A DNA stretch of 34,136 nt from an uncultured Chthonomonas sp. (GCA_903951425.1 CAJBBX010000159.1:1-34136), one strand, 5' to 3'; numbered from the stretch's first letter, positions 13,626-22,208 are shown. Notes: generated by a model from the letters alone, not told the origin. Numbers and translations: made by a program.

Positions 13626-15146
13626 GTGAGTTCATCGCCCGTTCGCGTGCCGCCGGTGCTTGAGATGCGGCATATCACCAAGACTTTCCCCGGCGTTCAG
13701 GCCTTGCAGGACGTGGACCTGGAGGTCCGCCCCGGCGAGGTCCATGCACTGGTCGGCGAGAACGGAGCCGGGAAGTCCACGCTGATGAAGATCCTCGCCG
13801 GGGCGCAGCCGCGAGACACCGGGGACATCCTTCTGAACGGGCAGCCGGTCCACGTCGATAGCCCCACGCAGGCCATGGACCTCGGCATCTCCATCATCTA
13901 CCAGGAGTTCAACCTGGTCCCGTACCTCAACGCCGCCGAGAACATCTTCTTGGGACGCGAGCCCCGGGCTGCGGTGCCGGGCTTCGTGGACTTCGGCACG
14001 ATGTACCGCGAATCGCAGGCCATCATCGACCGGCTCGGCGTGAAGCTCGATGCGCGCACGCCGGTGAACCGCCTCTCCGTAGCTCAGCAGCAGATGGTCG
14101 AGATCGCCAAGGCCACGTCGCGGCGCAGCTCCATCATCATCATGGATGAGCCCTCGGCCACGTTGACCGACCATGAGCTGCGTAGCCTGTTCGAGCTGAT
14201 ACGCCAGCTGAAGGCCGATGGCGTGGCGGTGGTCTACATCAGCCACCGGCTTGAGGAGATCTTCGAGATCTGCGACCGCGTCACCGTGATGCGAGACGGC
14301 AAGCGCATTGAGACCTGCGACGTAAGCGCCGTGAACCGCGAAGACCTGATCCGCATGATGGTCGGCCGCGAGCTGACCCAGATGATCCCCAAGCAGGTCG
14401 CGCCGATTGGCGAGCCGGTGCTCGAGCTTGACGGGTTTGGCCGAAAGGGCGCACTGACCAGCATCACGCTGCAGGTTCGTCAAGGCGAGATTCTCGGCAT
14501 TGCCGGTCTCGTCGGCGCGGGTCGGACCGAGCTGGCACGGGCCATCTTCGGCGCCGACCCCGTGGACTCCGGCTCGATGAAGATTGATGGCGCGGTCGTC
14601 CACGTGAAGTCTCCGCAGGATGCCATCGGACTTGGGATCGGACTCGTGACCGAGGACAGGAAGGGGCAGGGCCTGGTCCTGGGCATGGCGGTCCGCGAGA
14701 ACATCACGCTGGCCAACCTGCGCGAGCTGGCCAGGCTGAACTTCATCAACGGCCGCGCCGAGCGCGAGGTCGCCCGCAAGTATGTCGACGACCTGTCGAT
14801 CAAGACCCCGAGCGTGGAGCAGACGGTCCGCAACCTGTCCGGCGGCAACCAGCAGAAGGTCGTGCTGGCCAAGTGGCTCTTCACCAAGTCAAAGCTGCTC
14901 ATTTTCGACGAGCCGACGCGCGGCATCGACGTCGGCGCCAAGACGGAGATCTATCAGCTGATGAACGAACTGACGGCGCGCGGAGCGGCCGTCATCATGA
15001 TCTCGTCGGAGCTACCCGAGGTGCTCGGCATGAGCGACCGCATCCTGGTGATGCATGAGGGCCGGATCGCCGGCGAACTCTCCCGCGCCGAGGCGACGCA
15101 GGAAGGCATCATGCACCTGGCCACGGGCGGGCAGGTGGCCGCCTAA
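13626..15146 (+). CDS. Sugar ABC transporter ATP-binding protein (RbsA/MglA/XylG type)
   Basis: The 506-residue protein contains two ABC domains in tandem, as in monosaccharide importers of the CUT2 class. Domain 1 has Walker [10 protein letters not shown] (44-52), signature [14 protein letters not shown] and Walker [13 protein letters not shown]. Domain 2 has a degenerate P-loop ([10 protein letters not shown]), signature [15 protein letters not shown] and [13 protein letters not shown]. These patterns match RbsA, MglA and XylG; the substrate cannot be read from the ATPase alone. The start is the GTG at 13626 behind GGGAGG. No permease or periplasmic binding protein is encoded in the window; the gene is followed by a convergent small gene, so the partner subunits must lie elsewhere. 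Confidence 0.92.
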   Translation: MSSSPVRVPPVLEMRHITKTFPGVQALQDVDLEVRPGEVHALVGENGAGKSTLMKILAGAQPRDTGDILLNGQPVHVDSPTQAMDLGISIIYQEFNLVPYLNAAENIFLGREPRAAVPGFVDFGTMYRESQAIIDRLGVKLDARTPVNRLSVAQQQMVEIAKATSRRSSIIIMDEPSATLTDHELRSLFELIRQLKADGVAVVYISHRLEEIFEICDRVTVMRDGKRIETCDVSAVNREDLIRMMVGRELTQMIPKQVAPIGEPVLELDGFGRKGALTSITLQVRQGEILGIAGLVGAGRTELARAIFGADPVDSGSMKIDGAVVHVKSPQDAIGLGIGLVTEDRKGQGLVLGMAVRENITLANLRELARLNFINGRAEREVARKYVDDLSIKTPSVEQTVRNLSGGNQQKVVLAKWLFTKSKLLIFDEPTRGIDVGAKTEIYQLMNELTARGAAVIMISSELPEVLGMSDRILVMHEGRIAGELSRAEATQEGIMHLATGGQVAA

Positions 15147-15153
15147 ATTGGCT

Positions 15154-15185
15154 GCCGGCGCCTGGATTCTGCCTCAGACGCCGGC
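15154..15185. terminator. Probable hairpin terminator between convergent genes
   Basis: GCCGGCG (15154-15160) pairs with CGCCGGC (15179-15185), with additional CTG/CAG pairing inside the loop. It lies 8 bp after the ABC ATPase stop and just before the end of the convergent small gene. No T-run follows. Confidence 0.45.
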
Positions 15186-15194
15186 CGAAGCCCG

Positions 15195-15407
15195 CTACAT
15201 GGGCGACGATTCCAGCTTCTCGGTCTCTTCGGGGAGTGGGGCTTCCTCCTGGACCGGCTGCTTGAAGAAGACGCGCGCCGTGTTGGTGTCCACCGCGACA
15301 ACCGACACGAGTTCCCAGCCCTTATCACCCTCAGCGTTCAGCTTGCCGTCGACAATCGACAGATCACGACACACCATGCTGTGGTACTTCCACTTCTGCA
15401 TTGCCAT
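15195..15407 (-). CDS. Small DUF4177-like protein
   Basis: The 70-residue protein starts MAMQKWKYHSMVCRDLSIVD and continues GKLNAEGDKGWELVSVVAVD, then VFFKQPVQEEA. The pattern 'W.Y...........LN..G..GWELVSVV......VFFK' matches DUF4177-type small proteins. The ATG at 15407 is preceded by CTCAAGGAG, a strong SD, and the open frame upstream of it is a shadow of the opposite permease gene. It has no signal peptide or membrane segment. It is transcribed divergently from the Wzm-type permease gene 100 bp away. Function unknown. Confidence 0.8.
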   Translation of the reverse strand: MAMQKWKYHSMVCRDLSIVDGKLNAEGDKGWELVSVVAVDTNTARVFFKQPVQEEAPLPEETEKLESSPM

Positions 15408-15506
15408 CGTTCTCCTTGAGTGGCACAGGCTCGAGACGCAAGCGACGACGCTCTTGTGCCGATCGCTCTCTGTCCGGCCGACCGCGCTCTGCCCAGGGAA
15501 AGCCCC

Positions 15507-16364
15507 ATGCGGCAACTGACGGCCGAGTTGGCGGAGGTCTGGAGGTTCAGGGCGCTGTTCCTGCAACTCGTGCGGCGCGACCTGAAAGTCCGGTACAAGA
15601 ACTCCAAGCTGGGTTTTGTCTGGTCGATCGCCCCTCCTTTGATGCAGGTCGCGTGCATTACATTCGCCTTCAAGAACGCTACCACCTTCGCGGCCAAGTT
15701 CGATAGCTACTCGGCCTACGTTCTCGCGGCCATGATCCCCTGGACCTACTTCCAGACGGCTGTCCTCGACTCGAGCCAGTCCATCCTGATGATGTACGGC
15801 GTCATCCGCAAGGTCTACATGCCCAGGGAGATCATCCCTCTGGCCACCAGCGTCTCGAACTTCATCCACTTCGCCATGTCGTGGCTGGTCTTCTTCGCCT
15901 ACCTCGTGTTCTACCTTCACGCCCCGCTTCTGCCAACGCTGGCCTGGTTCCCGGTCCTGATCCTGGCCCAGTTCTTCCTCGTGACCGCCGCCAGCCTGGT
16001 GGTCTCCTGCCTCAATGTCTTCTATGAGGACGTGAAGTACATCGTCACCGTTCTGTTCAACCTGGGCCTCTTCGTGCTGCCCATCATGTACCTGCCGGAG
16101 CAGGTGCTCCACTCGCCGACTATGCAGAGCCTGTGGGGCGGCTGGGCGGCTCGCATCTACATGTGGAACCCTTTGGCCGTGCTGATATCCGGCTACCGTA
16201 AGTGCATGCTGGAGCCGCCGCATCCCTCGGTGCTGGGCGGGAACGCCGCGACGCCCTTCGATCCCGGCTCGGTACTCGGTATTCTTGGCGTATCGTTCGT
16301 TGCACTGGTATTGAGCTACATGTTCTTCAATGCGCGCAAGTGGCGCTTCGTGGAGCGGCCATGA
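15507..16364 (+). CDS. ABC-2 type polysaccharide/O-antigen export permease (Wzm/TagG-like)
   Basis: The 285-residue membrane protein starts MRQLTAELAEVWRFRALFLQ and has the typical amphipathic entry LVRRDLKVRYKNSKLGFVWS, followed by about six hydrophobic helices (for example YVLAAMIPWTYFQTAV, NLGLFVLPIMYLPEQV). The 'R-D-x-K-x-R-Y-K-x-S-x-LG-x-x-W' opening is diagnostic of Wzm/TagG/RfbA exporters of lipid-linked polysaccharide. The ATG at 15507 has CAGGGAAAG upstream; the frame is open back to 15420 but only this start fits. It overlaps the ATPase gene by ATGA. No glycosyltransferases are in the window, so the polymer cannot be named. Confidence 0.92.
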   Translation: MRQLTAELAEVWRFRALFLQLVRRDLKVRYKNSKLGFVWSIAPPLMQVACITFAFKNATTFAAKFDSYSAYVLAAMIPWTYFQTAVLDSSQSILMMYGVIRKVYMPREIIPLATSVSNFIHFAMSWLVFFAYLVFYLHAPLLPTLAWFPVLILAQFFLVTAASLVVSCLNVFYEDVKYIVTVLFNLGLFVLPIMYLPEQVLHSPTMQSLWGGWAARIYMWNPLAVLISGYRKCMLEPPHPSVLGGNAATPFDPGSVLGILGVSFVALVLSYMFFNARKWRFVERP

Positions 16365-17146
16365 CCGGTGCGCCAAAGCCCTCGATCCGGCTGGCCGGCC
16401 TCCGCAAGACCTTCACGCTCCAGCATAGGCATGCCGGGAGCCTCAAGGCCGCCATGCTCAGCATTTTCACGCCACCCAGGCTTGAGCGACGCGAAGTACT
16501 CCGCGGCATCGATCTGGATATCCTGCCCGGCGAGACAGTGGCAATTGTCGGCCGCAACGGCTCCGGCAAGTCCACGCTGCTTTCGCTGGTCGCTCGCGTC
16601 TACAAGCCTACATCGGGCGAGGTCACCGTCAACGGTACGGTAGCCCCGTTGCTTGAGCTCGGAGCGGGCTTCCACCCCGACCTGACGGGCGTGGAGAACG
16701 TGGAGCTCTACGGCGCCATCCTCGGACTGAGCCGCCGCCAGATTCAGGCGCAGTTCGACTCGATCGTGCGGTTTGCGTTTGACCGGCCGGACCTGGCCGA
16801 GAAGATCGACACACCGCTGCGTAACTACTCCGACGGCATGAAGATGCGGCTGGGCTTTTCGATCGCCGTCCATACCGACCCTGCGATCCTGCTGGTCGAC
16901 GAGGTGTTGGCCGTTGGTGATGAGGCGTTCCAGCACAAGTGCCTGGACAAGATCGAGGAGTTCCAGGCGCAGGGGAAGACGATTCTGTTCGTCTCGCACG
17001 ATATGGTGATGGTCCGGCGGGTGGCGCATCGGGTGGTCTGGCTTCAGGATGGCCTGGTTCTTCGCGACGGTCCCACGGCCGACGTTGTCGATAGCTACAT
17101 GGCCGAGCCGGGACCCGCCGCGAGCGCCGCCGCCAGCCCAGGGTAG
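16361..17146 (+). CDS. ABC-2 polysaccharide export ATPase (Wzt/TagH-like)
   Basis: The ATG at 16361 overlaps the stop of the permease gene. The 261-residue protein has Walker A VGRNGSGKST, then LLELGAGFHPDLTGVENVEL, signature region NYSDGMKMRLGFS and Walker B ILLVDEVLAVGDEAFQHKC. These are typical of Wzt/TagH subunits that export O-antigen, teichoic acid or similar polymers. It lacks the C-terminal carbohydrate-binding domain found in Wzt proteins that recognise a modified chain end, so export is probably coupled to synthesis or ended by another mechanism. The last 52 bp overlap the convergent tatD gene, an unusually long tail overlap. Confidence 0.92.
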   Translation: MTGAPKPSIRLAGLRKTFTLQHRHAGSLKAAMLSIFTPPRLERREVLRGIDLDILPGETVAIVGRNGSGKSTLLSLVARVYKPTSGEVTVNGTVAPLLELGAGFHPDLTGVENVELYGAILGLSRRQIQAQFDSIVRFAFDRPDLAEKIDTPLRNYSDGMKMRLGFSIAVHTDPAILLVDEVLAVGDEAFQHKCLDKIEEFQAQGKTILFVSHDMVMVRRVAHRVVWLQDGLVLRDGPTADVVDSYMAEPGPAASAAASPG

Positions 17147-17898
17147 GCGCGCATGGCGTTCGCGGTGGTGAGAGTGTCGATGCCCTCCACAGTGGAGCCG
17201 CGCAACCTGGCCACCACGGCAGCAACCTGTGCCACGCGCGACGGCTCGTTCCGCGAGCCGCGGTACGGGATGGGCGCCAGCCAGGGCGCGTCGGTCTCGA
17301 GCAGTAGCAGATGGTCGGGCGTCTCGACGCACGCCTGCCGTATGGCGTCGGCGCTCTTGAAGGTCACCATGCCCCCGAAGCCCAGGTGGGCGCCGGCGGC
17401 TGTGTAGCACGCGGCCTGCTCGGGCGTGCCCGCCCAGCAGTGCATGATCGCCGTGCGCCCGGCTTCCAGCCAACTGCTGATATCGGGCAGCATTTCGTCG
17501 TAAGCGTCGCGGCAGTGGATGATGACTGGCAGGCCTAGGTCGCCGGCCAGCTCAAGTTGCTCGCGAAACGCCGTAAGCTGCGCGTCAGGTTCGGACAGGT
17601 TATAGTGGAAGTCCAGGCCGATCTCACCGTAGGCCACGACGCACTGGGACGTGGCCAAATGCCTCAGGGTCCAAGCGGCCGCAGCAGACCAGTGTTTGGC
17701 CTCATGCGGGTGGACGCCCACCGCGACCGCGACGCGATCGTGCGTCTCAGCTAGCGTGAGGCCTGCCTGTGACGAAGCAAGGTCACATCCCACGGTTACA
17801 GCGCCGGACACCCCGGCTTCCAGGGCGCGGGCCAGCAGGTCCGGCAGCTCGCCGGGCGCGAAGCGATGGTCGTCCAGGTGGCAGTGCGTATCGATCAC
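17095..17898 (-). CDS. tatD: TatD-family metal-dependent hydrolase (DNase)
   Basis: The 267-residue protein has all TatD signatures: MIDTHCHLDDHRF at the start, AVGVHPHEA, GEIGLDFHYNLS, PVIIHCRDAYDEM, MHCWAGTPEQA and LLETDAPWLAPIPYRG. The His, Glu and Asp residues in these motifs bind two metal ions in a TIM barrel. Family members act as 3'-5' exonucleases or DNases in repair. It is the last gene of a coupled minus-strand run that begins with cdaA, and overlaps the previous DUF4129 gene by ATGA. In other bacteria tatD often lies near metG or tmk. Confidence 0.92.
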   Translation of the reverse strand: MIDTHCHLDDHRFAPGELPDLLARALEAGVSGAVTVGCDLASSQAGLTLAETHDRVAVAVGVHPHEAKHWSAAAAWTLRHLATSQCVVAYGEIGLDFHYNLSEPDAQLTAFREQLELAGDLGLPVIIHCRDAYDEMLPDISSWLEAGRTAIMHCWAGTPEQAACYTAAGAHLGFGGMVTFKSADAIRQACVETPDHLLLLETDAPWLAPIPYRGSRNEPSRVAQVAAVVARLRGSTVEGIDTLTTANAMRAYPGLAAALAAGPGSAM

Positions 17899-18650
17899 GT
17901 CGTCGCCTCGCCACCGGGCGCTTCGGTCTCCTGCAGGGCCTGCTCGTAGTGGGCCAGCATCGCGTCCACCTCCGGTTCGCCGGGGCGTCGGTCGCCGTAG
18001 ATGTGCATCTCGAACGCGCGGGCGGCGCCGGCGAACGCCGGCCGTACGGAGTGGCTACGGGGCACCTCGCGCAGGTATTCACCAACGGTCTTGCTGCGGG
18101 CGAACCGGAGGAGCTTCAGCCGCTCCAGAGCCAGCAGCAGGGCCGTGAATGCCGCCCGGTAGGCGCCTGCATGGTCGCCTCGTTGGGCCAGGGCGCGGGC
18201 ATGCTTGGCCCACGACTCCGGCGCCAGGTCCTCGGGCGCATCCGGTAAGGACGCCTCCTGCTTGGTGCGCTCGGCTAGCGCGGCGCGTGTCGCCGCGCCT
18301 CGCATCAGCGCGCGAAACGCCACCGCCAGCCCCCAGCAGAGCGCCGCCAGCGATGCCGCCAGCACGACGTAGTAGAGCCATGAAGCCCCTGGGCTACGCG
18401 AGGGCGCCAGCCAACGCAGGAGCCGCCGCAGGCCGTCCCAGAGCGGCGCCAGGGCTCGGCGGACCCGCGCGAGGGCGGAGGACCCTGGCGACTTCTCGGG
18501 TGCGGCCAGTTGGTAGTCGCGTTGTGCCACGATGGCCCGCACATCGGCTTGAACGCGTTGTCGCTCGGAGTGAACGCCCGGCCCCTGAGCCACCGCTGCA
18601 TGCGTGGTCACGAGGAGTAGCAGCGCGAACGCCGCAAGCCGCCTCAGCAT
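17895..18650 (-). CDS. DUF4129-domain membrane protein
   Basis: The 251-residue protein has an N-terminal signal or anchor (MLRRLAAFALLLLVTTHAA), a membrane helix near residues 95-120 (WLYYVVLAASLAALCWGLAV), and a cytoplasmic C-terminal DUF4129 domain: HARALAQRGDHAGAYRAAF, then LLRFARSKTVGEYLREVP. DUF4129 often occurs at the end of transglutaminase-like membrane proteins or alone beside them. The start ATG at 18650 overlaps the previous gene by 7 bp; the open frame further upstream is a shadow of that gene. Its position inside the cdaA run links it to the cell envelope, but its function is unknown. Confidence 0.82.
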   Translation of the reverse strand: MLRRLAAFALLLLVTTHAAVAQGPGVHSERQRVQADVRAIVAQRDYQLAAPEKSPGSSALARVRRALAPLWDGLRRLLRWLAPSRSPGASWLYYVVLAASLAALCWGLAVAFRALMRGAATRAALAERTKQEASLPDAPEDLAPESWAKHARALAQRGDHAGAYRAAFTALLLALERLKLLRFARSKTVGEYLREVPRSHSVRPAFAGAARAFEMHIYGDRRPGEPEVDAMLAHYEQALQETEAPGGEATT

Positions 18651-19615
18651 TCGGCGGGCCCCGGGGCATGGGCGGACTGGCTCAGCATGTCGAGGTCGAA
18701 CCCCTCGCGTCGGACGCGCTGGTCGAAGTAGAGGAGCGTGAACGCTGTGGCGATGAACGGCTGGGCCAGCAGGCCGATGAGCGTGGAGAGGATGCTGCTG
18801 ACCGTGATCTGGGCTTCGTAGGGCATGTGGAGCGCTGGGAACAGCACATACTCGAACAGCGCGTCGATCGATGCGTAGGTGGTGCCCACCAGTAGCGCGG
18901 AGCCCAGCGAAACGGCCACACAGGCGACCGCGAGGCGCCAGACCTGCCCCTTCGCCAGGGCCCACTGGCGGTTCAGCGTCTCCGTGGCCGGGCGCTGCTC
19001 GATCATGACGATCTGGGTCACAAAGACCGAGGTCATCACCGCCACGATCGCCATGACGATCCCGATCACAAGGCCGGCGACCACGCCGACGAATACAGCC
19101 GAAGCCGCACCCATGGAGCCGCCTGCTACCGTCGCTGCGGCCGCGACACCGATGACGACCGCTGTAGCGAACACCGCCGCCACCATCACGGCGCACCAGA
19201 CGATGCCGACGAGGGCCCACGCGGCCAGCAACCGCCAGAACGACCTGCGCACCGATCGGTATGCCGAAGCGAGCGAGGCAGGACGTCCCAGGACGCGCTG
19301 GGCAATGGCCGATGTGAGCGCTCCCGCCTGCAACACGTAGGAGATCGACATCACCGTGGCTGCCACCATGAAGTAGAGCATCATGGCGCCGACGGCCGCC
19401 GCATCCGGCGGCTGGCTTGATGCGCTGATGCGCTCCATTAGGCGGTAGATGCCCAGCCAGTGGGAGGCGAGCCGGTCGATCAGGCTGGCCGGCACGGCCA
19501 CGACTGCGGCGATCCCCGCGAAAAGGACGAAGTGCGACTTATAGAGGTCGAACGCCTCGTCCAGAATGTCGCTGAGCGACATCGGCGCCAGGTTCGTGGC
19601 GGCGCCGGTCGTCAC
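18644..19615 (-). CDS. Multi-pass membrane protein (glycerophosphoryl diester phosphodiesterase membrane domain-like)
   Basis: This 323-residue protein opens MTTGAATNLAPMSLSDILDE and AFDLYKSHFVLF, followed by about six hydrophobic helices (for example FVGVVAGLVIGIVMAIVAVM). It ends with LLYFDQRVRREGFDLDML, a hallmark of the GlpQ membrane-domain-like/DUF975-type family. Such proteins often sit beside DUF4129 genes, exactly as here, and are of unknown function. It overlaps the cdaR stop (ATGA) and the next gene. The long central helices are Ala/Val/Gly-rich without charged residues, so no transport function can be read. Confidence 0.82.
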   Translation of the reverse strand: MTTGAATNLAPMSLSDILDEAFDLYKSHFVLFAGIAAVVAVPASLIDRLASHWLGIYRLMERISASSQPPDAAAVGAMMLYFMVAATVMSISYVLQAGALTSAIAQRVLGRPASLASAYRSVRRSFWRLLAAWALVGIVWCAVMVAAVFATAVVIGVAAAATVAGGSMGAASAVFVGVVAGLVIGIVMAIVAVMTSVFVTQIVMIEQRPATETLNRQWALAKGQVWRLAVACVAVSLGSALLVGTTYASIDALFEYVLFPALHMPYEAQITVSSILSTLIGLLAQPFIATAFTLLYFDQRVRREGFDLDMLSQSAHAPGPAEC

Positions 19616-20571
19616 GGAGCGCGCTCCGTCCGCGTAGTGTCCTTCAGTCGGACGGTGACAGATACCGTGGCCGGGGAGCCGGCAATCGATAAACCCGGCG
19701 GGATGACCAGCGCGACCTGCCGGGTGGCATCGGCCGAGGCCCCCTCGACGGTGATGGGCGCGGTGCTGATCGAAGTCACGGTGGCGATATCGGCCGTTGG
19801 GCCCGCCAGTGTGACGGTCATGGGGCTGACCGTTACGCCGTCAATGACAAAGGGCGGGGCCGGCCTGCCGGTGAGTGCCGGCGAGATCACGACGGTCTTG
19901 ACCGCCGCGCTGTCGACTACATCGACCTGGACGCTGACAAGCGCGGGCTCCAGCTGCACGGTATCGACGTTGATGCCGTCGCGGTCCACTGCGCGCAGTT
20001 GCGTGTTGCCGCGGAACGGTCCCTGCCGGGCGATAACCGAGCCCACCACGGCCGTGACCCGCTTCACATCCTGCGTGGAGCCGAGGACCTCGACCTGGGG
20101 CGGGTCCACCTGGGCCGGCGTGAAGGACCGGCCTGTCGGCGGCTGCCCCACGACGTTCAGCGTCACCGGTAGCGTCCGGCGCATGTTGACCGTGACCTCA
20201 ACGGGAACGGAGAGGCGTTGGTCCGGGAAGGTGACCGTGGGGCCCAGCGGCGGCGCGATGAGTTGCACCACCGGCAGTCGCCGCGACGTGGCCGTGGCGG
20301 CGCCCACATCGATGATCGCCTTCACGGCGCCTTCGCTCAGGCGGTCCAGCGCGGCCGCGGGCCCGGAGACGGCAATGCTGATCGTGGCCGCCCTGACCTC
20401 GACGGAGAGGCCCCTCTGCGCCGAGCCCTTGGTCTGGATCTCGGCAAGCACCTGGCGCGAAGGCGCGGCGGCGCGTTGGGTACCCGCATAGGCCCAGATC
20501 ATCAGGGCGGCGGAGAGCGATATGAGCTTCAGCTCCCAGTTGTGGTAGAAGTGCGCCAGTAGCTTACGCAT
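19612..20571 (-). CDS. cdaR: YbbR-domain protein, CdaA regulator
   Basis: The 319-residue protein has one N-terminal membrane anchor (NWELKLISLSAALMIWAYAG, residues 11-30) followed by three or so YbbR-like repeats outside the membrane (for example VTVNMRRTLPVTLNVVGQPP and DVVDSAAVKTVVISPALTGR). CdaR-type YbbR proteins interact with the diadenylate cyclase CdaA and modulate it. The gene begins 9 bp after cdaA and overlaps the following membrane gene. In Firmicutes glmM follows in the same operon; here glmM is missing and two envelope-type membrane genes take its place. Confidence 0.9.
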   Translation of the reverse strand: MRKLLAHFYHNWELKLISLSAALMIWAYAGTQRAAAPSRQVLAEIQTKGSAQRGLSVEVRAATISIAVSGPAAALDRLSEGAVKAIIDVGAATATSRRLPVVQLIAPPLGPTVTFPDQRLSVPVEVTVNMRRTLPVTLNVVGQPPTGRSFTPAQVDPPQVEVLGSTQDVKRVTAVVGSVIARQGPFRGNTQLRAVDRDGINVDTVQLEPALVSVQVDVVDSAAVKTVVISPALTGRPAPPFVIDGVTVSPMTVTLAGPTADIATVTSISTAPITVEGASADATRQVALVIPPGLSIAGSPATVSVTVRLKDTTRTERAP

Positions 20572-20580
20572 GCGTCCTGC

Positions 20581-21465
20581 CTATTGCCCCGACTCGCGCT
20601 CTCGATTGCGCTTCATGATCGCGCCGCCCACGCGGTTGGCCACCTGGCCGATCCGTTCGCGAGCGGCGGCACGGGCGTCCTGCACCTTCAGGAAGGCCTG
20701 CAGTCGTTCCCGCAGCGTGTCTTCGCGGAATGGCCTCAGCAGCTTGCCATCTGCCGCGATGGAGACGATCCCCGTCTCCTCGCTGACCACGACGACGATG
20801 GCGTCGCTGGCTTCCGACATCCCGAGCGCCGCCTTGTGCCGCGTGTGGACGGTGGCATCGACCCTCGGGCTGTCGGTCAGCGGCAACGTACAGCCGGCCG
20901 CCAGAACCTTCCCATGGCGAACCACCACGGCGCCGTCGTGCAGCGGAGTGCCCTTATAGAAGATCGTGTCCAGCAGGCTGGCGGAAGCCACGGCATCTAC
21001 CAGCGTGCCGGTGGCGACGATGTCCTCAACCTGGCTCTCACGCTCAAAGACGATCAACGCGCCGATCCGCTTCACGGACATGACCGAGACGGCCGCAACC
21101 ACCTCGTCGATTGCCTGCGAGACATCCGCCGTGCTGGAGTGGACGAGGCCGCTGCCCCAGAAGCCGGGCCTGCCGAACTCCTCCAGGGCATGCCGCAACT
21201 CCGGCAGGAAGAGGACCACCAGAGCCACAGGTCCGAGGACGAGGGCCTCCTTGAGGAGCCAGTTCAGCGCGTAGAGGTTGAGCCAATCGGTTGCCAGCAC
21301 CATGGCAAAGAAGACGATGAGGCCGCCCATCACCTGCAGTGCGCGGGTTCCGCGGGCGACAAGGAGGAGCCGGTAGATGAGGTAGCCGATGAGGAAGACG
21401 TCCGCGACAGCGCCGGGACTGATGTACTTCAGCAGCAAGGACCAGTCAGGCAGCCATTGGCTCAT
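20581..21465 (-). CDS. cdaA: Diadenylate cyclase (cyclic-di-AMP synthase) CdaA
   Basis: The 294-residue enzyme has three N-terminal membrane helices (about 20-85) and then the DAC domain. The DGA motif is intact as PLHDGAVVV (174-182). The second motif, normally RHR, reads TRHKAALGMSE (208-218), so Lys replaces the second Arg. It is followed by AIVVVVSEETGIVS. DAC enzymes condense two ATP into c-di-AMP; the receptor DarA is encoded at 6142-6471 in this window. The RHR arginines contact the ATP phosphates, so the Lys change is worth testing for activity, though a positive charge is kept. The start ATG at 21465 has a weak SD (GGAAG). Confidence 0.93.
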   Translation of the reverse strand: MSQWLPDWSLLLKYISPGAVADVFLIGYLIYRLLLVARGTRALQVMGGLIVFFAMVLATDWLNLYALNWLLKEALVLGPVALVVLFLPELRHALEEFGRPGFWGSGLVHSSTADVSQAIDEVVAAVSVMSVKRIGALIVFERESQVEDIVATGTLVDAVASASLLDTIFYKGTPLHDGAVVVRHGKVLAAGCTLPLTDSPRVDATVHTRHKAALGMSEASDAIVVVVSEETGIVSIAADGKLLRPFREDTLRERLQAFLKVQDARAAARERIGQVANRVGGAIMKRNRERESGQ

Positions 21466-21531
21466 TGAATGCGGTCGCTTCCGTGACGGCGGGCGGGGAC
21501 AGTGTCCTGGAGGGCCCGTCCGACACGCATC

Positions 21532-21559
21532 ATTCTACCCCGGCCGCACGGCGCCGGGG
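21532..21559 (-). promoter_or_regulatory. Hairpin and possible -10 box upstream of cdaA
   Basis: CCCCGGC (21538-21544) pairs with GCCGGGG (21553-21559) in a stem between the histidine phosphatase stop and cdaA. On the minus strand TAGAAT (21537-21532) follows it directly and could be a -10 box. The hairpin may end the upstream gene and the hexamer start the cdaA transcript. No -35 was seen. Confidence 0.4.
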
Positions 21560-21578
21560 AGGCCCAACGCAGTGTGTC

Positions 21579-22208
21579 TCACTCGGAGGCTCGTCGCGTC
21601 AGGACCAGATGGGACGTGTCGTTCAATGAGACCAGCCGTGGGAGGCGACCGCCGAAGTCGACCCTCGTGATGGAGGCGTTGTCCAGCCACATCCGGCGTG
21701 CCAGCTCAGGCGGCGCCCCAATCGCGCAGCAGACGGCTGTGCGTAGCGTGCCGCCATGGCCTACCACCAGGTGCACGCCGTCCGTCAGGCCCTCTAACAC
21801 GGCGGCTACGGCGCGGGAGACGCGCTGCTCTATGGCGGAGCGGTCCTCGGCGCCGGGCGGAGGATTGGTCGTGGGATCGCCTTGATAGGCGCTCAGGACC
21901 GCTTCTCCCCACCGCTCACGGATGTCGTCGGGCGTCAGGCCTTCCCAGTCGCCCAGGCAGACCTCGCGCAGGTCGTGCGTGAGGGCCGGCTCGATGCCGT
22001 GTGCGCGAGCGATCGGCCATGCCGTCTGGACGGCCCGCTGCAGGTCGCTGCAGACGATGGAAGCCACGGGGCAGTCGGCCAACGCGGCGGCCAACGCGGC
22101 GGCCTGCGCCACTCCCTCGGCCGAGAGGGCGATGTCGGTCTGGCCCTGCAGCCTGTGGTCTCTGTTCCAATCAGTGGCGCCGTGGCGCACGAACCAGATG
22201 CCTCGCAT
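21579..22208 (-). CDS. Histidine phosphatase (phosphoglycerate mutase-like)
   Basis: The 209-residue protein has the catalytic RHG motif in VRHGATDWNRDHRLQGQTD, then SDLQRAVQTAWPIA, REVCLGDWEGLTPDDI and VGHGGTLRTAV, the second catalytic His. The layout is that of the branch that includes alpha-ribazole phosphatase CobC and phosphoserine phosphatase; the real substrate cannot be read from the sequence. The start is the ATG at 22208, only 4-5 nt after GGAAGGGAG; an upstream in-frame ATG at 22223 has no better signal. It lies 113 bp upstream of cdaA on the same strand and may have its own terminator. Confidence 0.9.
   Translation of the reverse strand: MRGIWFVRHGATDWNRDHRLQGQTDIALSAEGVAQAAALAAALADCPVASIVCSDLQRAVQTAWPIARAHGIEPALTHDLREVCLGDWEGLTPDDIRERWGEAVLSAYQGDPTTNPPPGAEDRSAIEQRVSRAVAAVLEGLTDGVHLVVGHGGTLRTAVCCAIGAPPELARRMWLDNASITRVDFGGRLPRLVSLNDTSHLVLTRRASE

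Noticed and set aside
15408-16376. Upstream part of a 393-codon minus-strand frame
   Set aside because: Only the last 70 codons (15195-15407) have a good SD and a protein-like sequence; the rest mirrors the Wzm-type permease gene.
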